Below the pieces are notes generated by a model. It was not told the origin of the DNA. It was given only the letters and a program-made list of their open reading frames with translations, and did no database searches. The position numbers were made by a program, and so were the translations under genes. From positions 1-64,000 of the forward strand of contig CAMUZQ010000004.1 of the NCBI GenBank assembly GCA_947165275.1: a stretch of DNA of 64,000 bases, given 5' to 3'. Positions 19,636-29,794 of this stretch are shown in pieces (the first letter of the stretch is position 1; every line of letters begins with the position of its first letter). This DNA is from an uncultured Lachnospiraceae bacterium (GTDB lineage: Bacteria > Bacillota > Clostridia > Lachnospirales > Lachnospiraceae).

Positions 19636-21342
19636 ATGCTGAATTACAAAAGATACAAAAGAAATCCGGTCATTGATTATCCGGATAGAAAATGGCCTGA
19701 CAGACAGATAGAAAAGGCACCTGTATGGGTTTCGGTCGATCTGAGAGATGGAAATCAGGCCCTGGTCGAACCCATGGTGGTGTCAGAGAAGATAGAGATG
19801 TTCAATGAGCTCGTAAAGCTTGGATTCAAGGAAATAGAGATAGGTTTCCCTGCAGCGAGCCAGATCGAATTCGATTTCCTGAGGGAGCTCGTGAATAATA
19901 AAATGATACCGGATGATGTCACTGTGCAGGTATTGACCCAGTGCAGAGAGAACCTTATAGACAGAACCTTTGAATCCATAGAAGGGATCCCCAGAGCAAT
20001 TGTGCATATTTACAATTCCACCTCCACTCTGCAGAGAGATGTGGTCTTTAATATGAGCAGGGATGAAATAAAACAGCTGGCTGTGGACGGAACCCTTATG
20101 GTCAAGGAGAGAGCCGCAAAATTTCCCGGAGAGATAATCCTGGAGTATTCCCCGGAGAGCTTTACAGGGACGGAGCCAGAGTATGCCTGTGAGGTATGCA
20201 GTGCCGTTACCGAAGCCTGGGGAGCAACACCTGACAACAAGGTCATAATCAATCTCCCGGCTACTGTCGAGATGACGACGCCTAATGTCTATGCGGACAT
20301 TATAGAATGGGAGAATTCACATCTTGAGCGAAGGGATTCGGTAGTGCTTTCCATACATCCTCATAATGACAGGGGTACAGGAGTGGCTGCCACCGAGCTT
20401 GCTATCCTTGCGGGAGCAGAGCGGGTCGAGGGAACACTTTTCGGAAACGGAGAGAGGACAGGAAATGTTGATGTGCTGAATATAGCATATAATATGTTTT
20501 CCCAGGGGATCGATCCCGAGCTCAATATAGAAAACATAAATGAGATAATAGAGATGTACGAGAAATGTACGAAGATGAAGATCGATCCCAGGCATCCGTA
20601 CGCAGGCAAGCTTGTATTCACGGCTTTTTCGGGGTCACATCAGGATGCGATATCAAAGGGCGTGAAGGCCATGATGGAAAGACATCCCGATACCTGGAAT
20701 GTTCCGTATCTTCCTATCGATCCGGCAGATATAGGCAGGGAATACGAGCCGATAGTGCGTATCAATTCTCAGTCGGGTAAGGGCGGAGTTGCCTTTATCA
20801 TGGACTCATACTTCGGTTTCAAGCTGCCTAAGGGCATGCATAAGGAATTTGCCAATGTGATCCAGGAGATCTCTGAAAAACAGGGAGAGGTTGCGCCGAA
20901 GGAGGTCATGGATGCCTTCCGCAGGACTTATCTGGATATGAAGGAGCCGATACATTTCCGCAAGCTTCAGGTTGTCGATCTTTCGGATGAGACAGATACT
21001 GAATTTGATACTCAGGTTACAGTCACTTATACTGATCATGGCATTGAAAAGAAATTCGAGGCAGCCGGCAATGGTCCTATAGATGCGGTACAGAGAGGGA
21101 TTTCCGCTGAGCTTGGTATAAATATAAAGATCGTAGACTATGAGGAGCATGCATTGACCGGAGGATCAAATGCACAGGCGGCAGCGTATATCCATATGCT
21201 TTCCGTAGAGGATAATCATATCACCTATGGAGTGGGAGTATCCTCAAATATAACGAGAGCCTCAGTCAGGGCTATATTCTCCGCGGTCAATCGTCTTTTC
21301 GGTGAAAGGTTTGAGGCCGAATTCTCCCGTCTCAGCCAATAG
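19636..21342 (+). CDS. leuA: 2-isopropylmalate synthase
   Basis: KAPVWVSVDLRDGNQALVEPM, HPHNDRGTGVAATELA, FGNGERTGNVD. ATG 19636 follows AGAGGAGATG; the ORF-track start at 19570 lies upstream of the terminator hairpin. Confidence 0.96.
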   Translation: MLNYKRYKRNPVIDYPDRKWPDRQIEKAPVWVSVDLRDGNQALVEPMVVSEKIEMFNELVKLGFKEIEIGFPAASQIEFDFLRELVNNKMIPDDVTVQVLTQCRENLIDRTFESIEGIPRAIVHIYNSTSTLQRDVVFNMSRDEIKQLAVDGTLMVKERAAKFPGEIILEYSPESFTGTEPEYACEVCSAVTEAWGATPDNKVIINLPATVEMTTPNVYADIIEWENSHLERRDSVVLSIHPHNDRGTGVAATELAILAGAERVEGTLFGNGERTGNVDVLNIAYNMFSQGIDPELNIENINEIIEMYEKCTKMKIDPRHPYAGKLVFTAFSGSHQDAISKGVKAMMERHPDTWNVPYLPIDPADIGREYEPIVRINSQSGKGGVAFIMDSYFGFKLPKGMHKEFANVIQEISEKQGEVAPKEVMDAFRRTYLDMKEPIHFRKLQVVDLSDETDTEFDTQVTVTYTDHGIEKKFEAAGNGPIDAVQRGISAELGINIKIVDYEEHALTGGSNAQAAAYIHMLSVEDNHITYGVGVSSNITRASVRAIFSAVNRLFGERFEAEFSRLSQ

Positions 21343-21354
21343 GGCACAGGAGCT

Positions 21355-22884
21355 TCAGGCAGCGGGTCCGGTGACAGTTTTACCGGATGCAGCAGAGCGG
21401 CATATAAAGAGCAGGATGATGAAAAAATATGTCGTAAAGTAAACGGGGAAATAATATTTAAAGTATGAAGCCGGAGCCAGTAAAAAAACAATGGCAAAAT
21501 GAGCAAAAAGACAGAGAGAGAGCATTACAAAAAATGCTCTCTCTTTTATCCTGCAAAGACTCCATACGAAAAGTAAAACAAGAAGCAGCATGGGAATATA
21601 AAGATTATAGGCTATTGTCTTTACCAGACTTACGATAAAGGCTGCAGCACCAAAACCGGTCACAGGATCATATACTGTGGCCGCATAATCAAAGGAACCC
21701 CATTTGGTTCTCAGAAGCACGCCGGGATTATGCTTCATAAGCTCCTGCACACCCTCAACAAAAAGCATATAGTCTTCATCTGTGGCATCAGGTCTTCTGC
21801 CGTTATATCCCTCATAATAGAGTATAAGAGAATCCTCATAGTTGATATCACCCAGATAGTCGTTTATGGCAGCGATGGTTTCCACGTCAAGGAACCTGTC
21901 TACCTTTTTCCAGGAGGCGGCATTTACTTCATCTGTAAGATCCAGGCCATTGCGGTAAAGATTTGTAACCGTATATGCATAGAAAGGGAGCATGCGGTTT
22001 GCGGCCTTGTCGCCCATCCGCGAAGGAATGAGCCCGTACTGGGGTACAGCCACGATATACTGTATGAAAAATGCTGCGGCTATAAGCTTAAGTACATTGC
22101 CCGCAGCCTTATCACCGGGGGCAAGGACCGACGGATAACAGATAAGTATCAGGATAATCCCGAAGACGGCAAGGTAGATGCCCTCAGTCCTCCACTGGGT
22201 GAGTATAGCCATCAGTATCAGCATGGGGAGGATATGACGCAGACTGAAAGGGACCTGCTCCAGCTTATCCATAAACAGAGAAAACATGAAAATGATATAC
22301 AGGAATATATATATCGGTATCCTGTGGGCGGAGGTGGTATATGCGAGGATCGGGGGCAGGATAAAGGCTATATATATCAGGTATGCCCTCTTATCGCCCT
22401 TTAGATACCGCTTCAGCCTCGCTGCAGCATAGCCTGCCGTGACGCACTGGAGTATGACCTTTATTATGATGGGACCAAGCCATGACGGTATGATCATCAT
22501 TGATATGATATAGTACCAGGTGGTTATGTAATAAAACCAGGTATAATCAGCCAGACCGGATGCCTCAGAAAAGATCAGGGATTCATCATTGGAAAGAAAG
22601 CCCTCAGGCAGCTTAAAGACCAGCACGGCGATAATGGGGATAAAATAGATAAAGCTGTATTTCAGGATCTCCCATTCAAAGGAAGCCCTGTCTGTCAGGG
22701 CCTTTGCAATAAAGCAGGCCGTCAGGTATATCGCGGCAGACATAAGGATCTTGCAGGGAATATAATTATGTGCCATGGATAAAGGAGCCACGGTAAAGGT
22801 ATTCCTGTCATAAAAAAGGGAAGCGATGGTCCAAATGAGAGCGATCGCGGGAGGGATGATTTTTACAATCTTTCTACTATTCAT
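21355..22884 (-). CDS. Polytopic membrane protein, GT-C (mannosyltransferase-like) family candidate
   Basis: About 509 aa with many hydrophobic segments. Start proposed at MNSRKIVKIIPP (22884), which leaves a divergent spacer to nth. Family assignment is weak. Confidence 0.6.
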   Translation of the reverse strand: MNSRKIVKIIPPAIALIWTIASLFYDRNTFTVAPLSMAHNYIPCKILMSAAIYLTACFIAKALTDRASFEWEILKYSFIYFIPIIAVLVFKLPEGFLSNDESLIFSEASGLADYTWFYYITTWYYIISMMIIPSWLGPIIIKVILQCVTAGYAAARLKRYLKGDKRAYLIYIAFILPPILAYTTSAHRIPIYIFLYIIFMFSLFMDKLEQVPFSLRHILPMLILMAILTQWRTEGIYLAVFGIILILICYPSVLAPGDKAAGNVLKLIAAAFFIQYIVAVPQYGLIPSRMGDKAANRMLPFYAYTVTNLYRNGLDLTDEVNAASWKKVDRFLDVETIAAINDYLGDINYEDSLILYYEGYNGRRPDATDEDYMLFVEGVQELMKHNPGVLLRTKWGSFDYAATVYDPVTGFGAAAFIVSLVKTIAYNLYIPMLLLVLLFVWSLCRIKERAFFVMLSLCLFAHFAIVFLLAPASYFKYYFPVYFTTYFFIILLFICRSAASGKTVTGPAA

Positions 22885-22926
22885 GATATAAATGCCTTCA
22901 GGTAGTTTTTGTGATAATATTATAGC

Positions 22927-23559
22927 ATGAACAAAAGGATTCAACAGCAATTTGATAGACTCGACGATGAATATGGCAGGGAGATCAGGATATTTCTTGA
23001 ATATGAAAAGCCTTACGAGCTTTTGATCGCGACCATTCTTTCAGCCCAGTGTACCGATAAAAGAGTAAATGAAGTGACAAAGGGATTATTTGTAAAGTAT
23101 CCCACACTGGAGTCTTTTGCCGAAGCCTCTCTTCCCGAGCTGGAGCAGGATATAAAAACCTGTGGATTTTTCAATATGAAAGCTAAACATATAAAGGGAG
23201 CGGCAGAGAAGCTGCTGTCGGATTTCGGCGGGGAGGTGCCCTCGGATCTTGAAGGACTGACCTCTCTTCCGGGAGTCGGACGCAAGACGGCAAACGTAAT
23301 ACGTACGCATATCTTTCAGATACCTTCTATAGTCGTGGATACTCATGTAAAAAGGGTATCAGGCCGTCTGGGATGGACAAGACAGACGGATCCGGTGAAG
23401 ATAGAGTATGACCTTATGAAAAAGATCCCCCGTGACCGGTGGTGTCTTATCAATCAGGACCTTATAAGTCTCGGAAGAAGCATATGCCACTCTAGAAAAG
23501 CCGGGTGCGCCACATGCTTCATGGAGGATATCTGTCCGAAGACGGGAGTCAAAAAGTGA
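22927..23559 (+). CDS. nth: Endonuclease III
   Basis: LLIATILSAQCTDKRVNEVT, LPGVGRKTANVI, VVDTHVKRVSGRLGW, and FeS cysteine cluster C-X6-C-X2-C-X5-C near the C-terminus. Confidence 0.97.
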   Translation: MNKRIQQQFDRLDDEYGREIRIFLEYEKPYELLIATILSAQCTDKRVNEVTKGLFVKYPTLESFAEASLPELEQDIKTCGFFNMKAKHIKGAAEKLLSDFGGEVPSDLEGLTSLPGVGRKTANVIRTHIFQIPSIVVDTHVKRVSGRLGWTRQTDPVKIEYDLMKKIPRDRWCLINQDLISLGRSICHSRKAGCATCFMEDICPKTGVKK

Positions 23560-24314
23560 GTACCTATGTGATCAGCGATATACACGGAGCTCTGGAGGCT
23601 TTTATCCTTCTCTTGTCGGAGATCGGCTTTGACCCCGAATCACAGGAGGATGAATTATACCTGCTTGGGGATTATGCGGACTGGGGGACACATTCCATAG
23701 AGACCATAGGATATGTAATGGATCTGGACGCGAATCCTAATGTCCACTGTCTTATGGGAAATCACGATCTGATGTTTCTGCAGGCTATAGAGGAAGACAG
23801 GAAAATGTCTTTTCCGAGCATGGTATGGTATGAGACAAATAAGGGCTTCAAAACCTGGGATGATTATGAAAAGCTTTCTGATGTGAATAAGAATGCAGTA
23901 TATGACTGGCTTCTCTCACTTGATTTTTCCATCGATATCAGGGTCGGAAAGAAGCTCTACATGGCTGCGCATGCATATCCTTATTTTGGAAACCGCGGTA
24001 ATCTGGGAAGGATATACACACAGAAGGAAGCGGTATGGCACCGTGCAAAATTTGACGAGGATCCCTTTGCAAACTATCATGGAAGAAAAAAATATGATGC
24101 TCTGATAATGGGACACACGCCGACGTCCTTTTTCCGATACTGCAGGGCGGGTAAGATAGTAAATGAACCGAATACAGTATTTTTCGGTAAAAATATCATA
24201 GATATCGACTGCGGGGCAAAGGTACTTGAGTATCCCGGGATCGGCCCGGAGTATGATAATGCAAGACTTGCGGCGTTAAGGCTTGAAGATGAAAAGTGTT
24301 ATTATGTAAGATAA
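23556..24314 (+). CDS. Calcineurin-like metallophosphoesterase (Ser/Thr phosphatase family)
   Basis: STYVISDIHGALEAF, LLGDYADWG, CLMGNHDLMFL, MGHTPT. GTG start at 23556 overlaps the nth stop by 4 nt. Confidence 0.88.
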   Translation: MSTYVISDIHGALEAFILLLSEIGFDPESQEDELYLLGDYADWGTHSIETIGYVMDLDANPNVHCLMGNHDLMFLQAIEEDRKMSFPSMVWYETNKGFKTWDDYEKLSDVNKNAVYDWLLSLDFSIDIRVGKKLYMAAHAYPYFGNRGNLGRIYTQKEAVWHRAKFDEDPFANYHGRKKYDALIMGHTPTSFFRYCRAGKIVNEPNTVFFGKNIIDIDCGAKVLEYPGIGPEYDNARLAALRLEDEKCYYVR

Positions 24315-24337
24315 ATGATGCTAAAGGAGGCAGAAGC

Positions 24338-25654
24338 ATGAATATAGTTTTATTATCCGGAGGCTCGGGAAAGAGGATGTGGCCTCTGTCCAATGATATA
24401 AGATCCAAGCAGTTCATCAAGTTATTCAAAAATGACGAGGGTGAATATGAATCCATGGTGCAGAGAGTCTACAGACAGATAAGAACTGTAGACAAGAATG
24501 CGAATATAACCATAGCGACCAGCAAGACACAGGTCTCAGCTATACATAATCAGCTGGGAGAGCATGTATCGGTGTGTGTGGAGCCGACCCGGAGGGACAC
24601 CTTCCCTGCCATTGCGCTTGCCTCAGCCTATCTGCATGACGAGCTTGGCGTGAGCAGGGATGATTCTGTAGTGGTATGCCCTGTGGATCCTTATGTGGAT
24701 AATTCCTATTACGAAGCAGTGGCAAAGATGGGAGAGATCGCATCCGAAGGTGATAAAAATATCACACTCATGGGAATAGAGCCGACCTACCCCTCTGAGA
24801 AATACGGTTATATCATTCCGCAGAATAAGGGAGAGCTGTCTGCGGTTTCGGAATTTAAGGAAAAGCCCGACGCAGAAACGGCAGAAAGATATATAAAGGA
24901 CGGAGCGCTTTGGAACGGCGGCGTTTTTGCCTTCAGGCTTTCCTATATGCTGGATAAGGCCCACTCTCTCCTGGATTTCACAGACTACAGGGATCTGTAC
25001 AACCGGTATATGGATTGCAGCAAGATATCCTTTGATTATGCGGTGGTCGAGAAGGAAGAATCCATACAGGTACTCAGGTACTCCGGTGAATGGAAAGATG
25101 TGGGAACCTGGAATATGATGGCAGAGGTCATGGCTGATGAGATAAAAGGCAAGGCCATAACCGATGAGACCACAACAGGAACAAATGTGATCAACGAGCT
25201 TGATATACCCATACTTGTGATGGGAGCAAAAAACATGGTGGTGGCTGCATCCGGCGACGGCATACTCATAGCGGACAAGGATCAGTCGAGCTATATGAAG
25301 CCCTATGTGGAAAAGATCTCAACTGATGTAAGATTTGCAGAGAAATCCTGGGGGTCATACTCTGTCATAGATGCAGGAGAGGGGTATCTGAATGTAAAGG
25401 TGATACTTAATCCCGGAAACCGTATGAGCTATCACTCCCATGAATTCAGAGATGAGGTCTGGACAGTGCTTTCAGGCAGAGGCAAGACTGTAATAGACGG
25501 AATGGAGCAGGTCATAAATCCCGGAGATGTGGTGACTATGGCTGCAGGATGCAGACACACGGTCATTGCCGAGACAGAGCTTACCATACTGGAAGCTCAG
25601 CTCGGAGAGAATATATCTGTATCGGACAAAAAGAAATATGAGCTACCTGTATGA
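24338..25654 (+). CDS. manC: Mannose-1-phosphate guanylyltransferase with C-terminal cupin
   Basis: MNIVLLSGGSGKRMWPLSNDIRSKQFIKL, VEPTRRDTFPAIALA, C-terminal cupin GNRMSYHSHEFRDEVWTVLSGRG. Confidence 0.9.
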   Translation: MNIVLLSGGSGKRMWPLSNDIRSKQFIKLFKNDEGEYESMVQRVYRQIRTVDKNANITIATSKTQVSAIHNQLGEHVSVCVEPTRRDTFPAIALASAYLHDELGVSRDDSVVVCPVDPYVDNSYYEAVAKMGEIASEGDKNITLMGIEPTYPSEKYGYIIPQNKGELSAVSEFKEKPDAETAERYIKDGALWNGGVFAFRLSYMLDKAHSLLDFTDYRDLYNRYMDCSKISFDYAVVEKEESIQVLRYSGEWKDVGTWNMMAEVMADEIKGKAITDETTTGTNVINELDIPILVMGAKNMVVAASGDGILIADKDQSSYMKPYVEKISTDVRFAEKSWGSYSVIDAGEGYLNVKVILNPGNRMSYHSHEFRDEVWTVLSGRGKTVIDGMEQVINPGDVVTMAAGCRHTVIAETELTILEAQLGENISVSDKKKYELPV

Positions 25655-26622
25655 ATAAAAAACCGGCGCCCTTACGTCTCAAACCGGCCGGAAAGGGTTA
25701 TCTCTGGGGCGGGGAGAGACTGAAAAAAGAATATAACAAGTCAGAACTGGAGGTTTCCCCTCTGGCAGAGTCATGGGAGTGTTCGGTACACCCGGACGGA
25801 TTGAGTGTTGTCAGCAGCGGGGAATATAAAGGATCCACATTGAAGGAGGTCCTGGAGCTTAATCCTGAGTATCTTGGAAGCAAAAGCAAGGATATGCCCA
25901 TCCTGATCAAGTTCATCGATGCGGCAGCGGATCTGTCGATCCAGGTGCATCCGGATGATGCTTACGCAAGGGCATATGAGGGAGATAACGGGAAGACAGA
26001 ATTCTGGTATGTGCTGGATGCGGAAGAGGATGCCGAGTTAATATATGGTTTTGAACATCCCATGGACAGAGACAGGCTGTGGGAAGCCATAGATGAAGGC
26101 CGGCTTGAAAACATGGTACATCATATACCTGTACATAAGGGGGATGTTTTTTTTGTGCATCCCGGTACTGTGCATGCGATCGGCAAGGGGATAGTGATCG
26201 TTGAGGTTCAGGAGAGTTCGAATCTCACATACAGGCTGTATGATTACAACAGAAAAGATAAAAACGGCAAAAAAAGACCTCTGCATTTTGATAAGGCAGT
26301 AGATGTCCTCGATATGAGTCCCGTCAGGATCATACGGCAGCCTCAGAGAATGGTAAAATACTATTTCGGGTGCGCAAGAGAGCTGCTTTGCCGGTGCGAA
26401 TATTTTGAGGTCGAGCGTATACAGGTAACAAAGGGGTTTTCTTTTTCAGTCCTGGATACATCTTTTCAGGTTCTGCTATGCATAGACGGAAACGGCGGTC
26501 TTGAAACAGATGAATCAAATAAGCCCGTCAGATTTGATAAAGGCGCCTGCCTTTTTCTGCCGGCATCTTTGGGCCGGTGTCATGTCATAGGAGAATGTAC
26601 TCTACTTAAAGTCAGATGCTGA
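25651..26622 (+). CDS. manA: Class I mannose-6-phosphate isomerase
   Basis: YLWGGERLKKEYNK, LAESWECSVHPDG, PILIKFIDAAADLSIQVHPDD, VHPGTVHAIGKGIVIVEVQESSNLTYRLYDYNR. Confidence 0.95.
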   Translation: MNKKPAPLRLKPAGKGYLWGGERLKKEYNKSELEVSPLAESWECSVHPDGLSVVSSGEYKGSTLKEVLELNPEYLGSKSKDMPILIKFIDAAADLSIQVHPDDAYARAYEGDNGKTEFWYVLDAEEDAELIYGFEHPMDRDRLWEAIDEGRLENMVHHIPVHKGDVFFVHPGTVHAIGKGIVIVEVQESSNLTYRLYDYNRKDKNGKKRPLHFDKAVDVLDMSPVRIIRQPQRMVKYYFGCARELLCRCEYFEVERIQVTKGFSFSVLDTSFQVLLCIDGNGGLETDESNKPVRFDKGACLFLPASLGRCHVIGECTLLKVRC

Positions 26623-26680
26623 CAGGGATCTGTGCGAACTCCAAAACACCGGAGAATGAAAGGATAAAATACAAAAATCT

Positions 26681-27289
26681 ATGGAAAAAAAGCTTGCAGT
26701 CATATTTCCCGGTATAGGTTATCATTCCGATAAGCCTTTGCTCTATTACTCGAAAAAGATAGTCAGACAGCACGGATACGATATATCAGAGGTCGTATTC
26801 AAGGGCCTGGATAAGTCCGTGCTGCTCGGATCAGATAAGCTCCTGACCTCTTCAAGGGATGATGCGGAAGCTGAAAAAAAGAAGCTGGAAGCCTTTGAAA
26901 CAGCTTTCGGAGAGGCGAAGGAGCAGCTGGCGGGGATTGATTTCTCCATGTATGGTGACGTGATATTTGTATCCAAAAGTATAGGGACGGTCGTGGCAAG
27001 TGTATACGCGTCGAGAGAAAATGTGCCGGCCAGACAGGTTTATTTTACTCCTCTTGAGCAGACATTTTCCCGGGTGGAGGAGAAGAACGGACTGGTGTTT
27101 TTCGGTACAAAGGATCCCTTCATCAATACGGCAAGGATAGAGGAGCTTTGCATAGAAAAGAACCTTACTTATCGTATATTTGAAAACTGCAATCATTCGC
27201 TTGAGACAGGGGAGCCTCAGACTGATCTTAAAAACCTGACAGAGGTGATCAGTGAATGCGAGAGCTATCTCGCGGGAAGTCCTGTCTGA
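26681..27289 (+). CDS. Alpha/beta-hydrolase-like protein of unknown function
   Basis: KLAVIFPGIGYHSDKPLLYYSKKIV, nucleophile-elbow-like VSKSIGTVVAS, and a terminal ENCNHSLE histidine. Confidence 0.65.
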   Translation: MEKKLAVIFPGIGYHSDKPLLYYSKKIVRQHGYDISEVVFKGLDKSVLLGSDKLLTSSRDDAEAEKKKLEAFETAFGEAKEQLAGIDFSMYGDVIFVSKSIGTVVASVYASRENVPARQVYFTPLEQTFSRVEEKNGLVFFGTKDPFINTARIEELCIEKNLTYRIFENCNHSLETGEPQTDLKNLTEVISECESYLAGSPV

Positions 27290-27317
27290 ACAGGCTGCAG
27301 CAAAGGAGCTTGGACAA

Positions 27318-28652
27318 ATGCCCCAGATGTCACTTTTTGACAAAAGTATTCCCGAACCGCTTGCGGCCCGCCTCAGACCTACCGGTCTTGAGGAATACGT
27401 AGGGCAGGAGCATCTTATCGGTCCGGGAAAGGTACTGAGAAGGCTGATCGAAAACGACCAGATAACCTCCATGATATTCTGGGGGCCTCCGGGTGTCGGC
27501 AAGACCACTCTCGCGCAGATAATAGCACAGAGAACACAGGCACAGTTCATTACTTTTTCGGCGGTTACCAGCGGTATCAAGGAGATAAAGGAGGTCATGC
27601 AGGAGGCCGACCGGATGAAAAGCTATGGACAGAAGACCATAGTTTTTGTCGATGAGATCCACAGATTCAACAAGGCACAGCAGGATGCCTTTCTTCCTTT
27701 TGTAGAGAGGGGGACCATCATCCTGATCGGAGCAACAACCGAGAATCCCTCCTTTGAGATCAACAGCGCTCTGCTTTCCAGATGTAAGGTTTTTGTACTG
27801 AAGGGGCTTACCAGGGATGACATCGTGAGGCTGCTCAAACAGGCGCTTACGAGTCCCAGGGGCTTCGGCGGACAGAGGATAGATATAGAGGATGAGCTGG
27901 TGGAGATGATCGCCTCATTCTCAAACGGTGATGCGAGAATGGCTCTGTCCACACTTGAGATGGCTGTTTTGAACGGGGATATGGATGCAGACGGAAATAT
28001 CCTGATCACAAAGCAGACCATAGAACAGATCACGGGAAAGAAGGCGCTTCTTTATGATAAAAACGGAGAAGAGCATTATAATCTTATCTCGGCTCTTCAT
28101 AAATCCATGAGAAATTCGGATCCTGACGCAGCGGTTTACTGGCTTTCAAGAATGCTGGAGGCGGGCGAGGATCCCATATATATAGCCAGAAGGGTTACCC
28201 GTTTTGCTGCTGAGGATGTAGGGCTTGCCGACCCGTATGCCATGACACTTGCGATATCCGCATATCAGGCATGCCATTTTATAGGTGTGCCGGAGTGTAA
28301 TGTTCATCTTACAGAGGCTGTGATATATATGGCGCTGGCTCCGAAGTCCAATGCCATGGAGACGGCATATCTTGCTGCCAGGGAGGATGCCCTGAATGAT
28401 CTCGCCGAGCCGGTGCCCCTGGCCATACGTAATGCTCCGACCAGGCTTATGGATGAGCTGGGATACGGCCATGGATATAAATATGCTCATGATTATGAGG
28501 AAAAGCTTACAGATCTGCAATGCCTTCCTGACAGACTGGCAGGTAAGGAATACTATCACCCCGGGGACCAGGGCGAGGAGGTCAGATTCAGCAAGCGTCT
28601 GGAATATATAAAAAAATGGAAGGGGGAGCATGGCTTCCTGCGCGAGAAATAG
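27318..28652 (+). CDS. rarA: Replication-associated recombination protein RarA (MgsA)
   Basis: PLAARLRPTGLEEYVGQEHLIGPG, FWGPPGVGKTTLAQII, FVDEIHRFNKAQQDAFLPFVE, IGATTENPSFEIN. Confidence 0.96.
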   Translation: MPQMSLFDKSIPEPLAARLRPTGLEEYVGQEHLIGPGKVLRRLIENDQITSMIFWGPPGVGKTTLAQIIAQRTQAQFITFSAVTSGIKEIKEVMQEADRMKSYGQKTIVFVDEIHRFNKAQQDAFLPFVERGTIILIGATTENPSFEINSALLSRCKVFVLKGLTRDDIVRLLKQALTSPRGFGGQRIDIEDELVEMIASFSNGDARMALSTLEMAVLNGDMDADGNILITKQTIEQITGKKALLYDKNGEEHYNLISALHKSMRNSDPDAAVYWLSRMLEAGEDPIYIARRVTRFAAEDVGLADPYAMTLAISAYQACHFIGVPECNVHLTEAVIYMALAPKSNAMETAYLAAREDALNDLAEPVPLAIRNAPTRLMDELGYGHGYKYAHDYEEKLTDLQCLPDRLAGKEYYHPGDQGEEVRFSKRLEYIKKWKGEHGFLREK

Positions 28653-28678
28653 GAATCTCGCGCAAGAACTCCGCGTTG

Positions 28679-28891
28679 TCAGGATCTGACATATCTGCTG
28701 TTTCGGCCGTAGGTGATGTAATGCCTGTCCTCTGCACTGGATGAGGCAGTATAGTAAGCTACCGTATCGTCAAACAGGGACTTCAGCTGCTCTTTCTTTT
28801 CTCTTTTCTTTTTTTCGTTTTCCCTTTTCTTATCTTCTTCATTTTTGATATATTCGGAGAAGACTACGGGGGTGATCATTTCTGTATTCAT
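28679..28891 (-). CDS. Small (70 aa) highly charged protein of unknown function
   Basis: ATG preceded by a strong RBS on the minus strand (AAAGGAGGCAGTACAG-ATG). Lys/Glu-rich predicted helix KNEEDKKRENEKKKREKKEQLKSLFDDTVAYYT. Confidence 0.7.
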   Translation of the reverse strand: MNTEMITPVVFSEYIKNEEDKKRENEKKKREKKEQLKSLFDDTVAYYTASSSAEDRHYITYGRNSRYVRS

Positions 28892-29074
28892 CTGTACTGC
28901 CTCCTTTCGTATTTGATGTGTGATCTGCAGTGTAAAACACCGGTCCTTATATTATATATATCGGCTTGTTCCGGTGCTTTCGGCACAGCATGTTTTCTGA
29001 TATAGTAGACAAAACCCGCAGGAAGCCGCCGGACCGCCTGTGCAGCTGCTCAGTCCGGCAGATAAAGAGGTAAA

Positions 29075-29794
29075 ATGGCGATAAAAGTTTATATAGCAGA
29101 TTATAAAAAGCTCGGAATAGACAAAAACTGGCAGGAGCTTCTTCCATATCTTACCGGGGATGAAAGAGAGAAGGTCCTGCGGTACAGGTTTGATGAAGAT
29201 AAGATAAGGTCTCTGACGGGAGTCTGTCTCATAAGATCGGCAGCGGCGGAAAGGTTTCCGGGTGAGACTGTATCCATAATGAAGACGGATAAGGGAAAGC
29301 CGTACTTAAGCGGCAGGACCGGTTATGAGTTCAATCTGTCACATTCCGGAGATCTTATAGTTCTGGCGGTGGATGAGCTTCCGGTAGGGATAGATGTGGA
29401 GCAGATAAAGGATAAAAACTGGGAGATATTTCACAGATATCTCACTGATGAGGAGATGTCGATGATAAGGGGATCAGATGATCCGCCAGCCGTTTTTTTC
29501 GAAGTCTGGACTGTCAGAGAGGCCTTTTCCAAAGAGGAGGGTCAGGGCCTTTCGATACTCGACAGTATATTCAGTATGGATTATCACGAAAAGACCGTAA
29601 GCTATAACGGCAAAAAGCTGTATTTCAGAACAGAAAAATACAGTTCATCGGATGAATACAGGATAAGTCTCTGTTCCCGGAGGCGCCTGGATGATGTGAC
29701 AATGGAATATCTGGACATATGGGATTGGGAGAGGAGGATAGGCCTGATAAGACAAGGAAACGGGAGTTCACAGAATCTTCACAAAAATTATTAG
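29075..29794 (+). CDS. Sfp-type 4'-phosphopantetheinyl transferase
   Basis: GKPYLSGRTGYEFNLSHSGDLIVLAVDELPVGIDVEQI and WTVREAFSKEEGQGLS motifs. Confidence 0.92.
   Translation: MAIKVYIADYKKLGIDKNWQELLPYLTGDEREKVLRYRFDEDKIRSLTGVCLIRSAAAERFPGETVSIMKTDKGKPYLSGRTGYEFNLSHSGDLIVLAVDELPVGIDVEQIKDKNWEIFHRYLTDEEMSMIRGSDDPPAVFFEVWTVREAFSKEEGQGLSILDSIFSMDYHEKTVSYNGKKLYFRTEKYSSSDEYRISLCSRRRLDDVTMEYLDIWDWERRIGLIRQGNGSSQNLHKNY

Noticed and set aside
21730-22404. 224-aa plus-strand ORF
   Set aside because: Antisense to the 509-aa minus-strand membrane protein, whose hydrophobic TM pattern is coherent. The plus reading has no motif.
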